Source: an uncultured Bacteroidota bacterium
GTDB lineage: Bacteria; Bacteroidota; Bacteroidia; Bacteroidales; SZUA-534
Length of the DNA stretch: 6,970 nt
Direction of reading: 5' to 3'
Assembly: GCA_937900725.1 (NCBI GenBank)
Contig: CALCFP010000116.1
Location: forward strand, 1-6,970
Every line of letters begins with the position of its first letter. Positions within the stretch are counted from its first letter, which is position 1. Under the pieces are notes generated by a model, which saw only the letters and a list, made by a program, of their open reading frames with translations, was not told the DNA's origin and made no database searches. The position numbers and the translations under genes are program-made. Of the stretch, positions 6,765-6,970 are shown piece after piece.

Positions 6765-6970
6765 TTCTTTTTGGCGCCGATTGTCACCTTAGACTCACCG
6801 TCCTCGACTGTCATTGTGAAAGTGCTGTCGGTTGCCGACATACGGACGCTTCCGTCATTCATATTTTCCAACACTGTTTCCAGCCGTTCAAGAGTTGTGT
6901 CGCGACTGTCGAAATCGACTGATTCCATATCGTAGGAAATGCCGTTTACATCGAAAAACATATCGAATTT
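6761..6970 (-). CDS. C-terminal end of an unrecognised protein, 5' end beyond window
   Basis: The frame is open from the window edge (codons at 6970-6968 onward) to a TGA at 6763-6761, giving 69 residues. An internal ATG at 6961 could be a start, but the frame continues upstream of it without a stop, so I treat this as the tail of a longer gene. The tail is acidic and polar, with no membrane helix, and ends in three lysines. Alternating residues in RMSATDSTFTMTVEDG and KVTIGA suggest beta strands, perhaps a small extracytoplasmic or soluble domain. I do not recognise the family. Its stop overlaps the start of the next gene by four bases, so the two are very likely in one operon. Confidence 0.7.
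   Translation of the reverse strand, partial: KFDMFFDVNGISYDMESVDFDSRDTTLERLETVLENMNDGSVRMSATDSTFTMTVEDGESKVTIGAKKK

Noticed and set aside
1..6970. Mobile element, defence system or CRISPR array
   Set aside because: No transposase, integrase, regularly spaced repeat, nuclease or toxin-antitoxin pattern is visible on either strand; the genes are envelope, signalling and RNA-modification types.

Overview
The window reads as a chromosomal segment from a member of the Bacteroidales (phylum Bacteroidota). The reasons are two different Bacteroidota-type outer-membrane porins, a TPR/SpoIIE-type phosphatase of a style common in this phylum, a TAnnTTTG-type promoter element, and AT-rich start regions without clear Shine-Dalgarno sequences. 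All six genes I can support lie on the minus strand, so transcription runs from high to low coordinates. The plus strand holds only antisense shadow frames. I see no tRNA, rRNA, CRISPR array, insertion sequence or phage gene.

Layout in the direction of transcription: (i) 6970-6761, the C-terminal end of an unrecognised protein that enters from outside the window; (ii) 6764-6360, a small three-helix membrane protein resembling DUF2752, whose start overlaps the previous stop as ATGA; (iii) 6313-5780, a SpoU/TrmH-family 2'-O-ribose RNA methyltransferase; (iv) a 159-bp gap (5779-5621) with a GC-richer half carrying a hairpin and a short open frame, and an AT-rich half with a good TAnnTTTG promoter element; (v) 5620-3473, a 715-residue outer-membrane putative porin (Porin_10 type); (vi) 3460-1136, a 774-residue membrane phosphatase with a TPR sensor region, starting only 12 bp after the porin; (vii) a 151-bp AT-rich gap (1135-985) with an 11-bp perfect inverted repeat around an A9/T9 tract; (viii) 984 to beyond position 1, an OprO/OprP-type porin that leaves the window.

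How the parts may work together: the clearest functional unit is the porin plus TPR-phosphatase pair, which is probably co-transcribed. The phosphatase is predicted to place its TPR domain in the periplasm and an intact PP2C/SpoIIE catalytic domain in the cytoplasm, so it could report envelope state to a cytoplasmic phosphoprotein. No anti-sigma factor, STAS protein or kinase partner is in the window. The three upstream genes look like a separate, mostly housekeeping cluster. Nothing here is a clear defence, mobile or biosynthetic system; the most interesting items are the porin-phosphatase pairing and the two structured intergenic regions.
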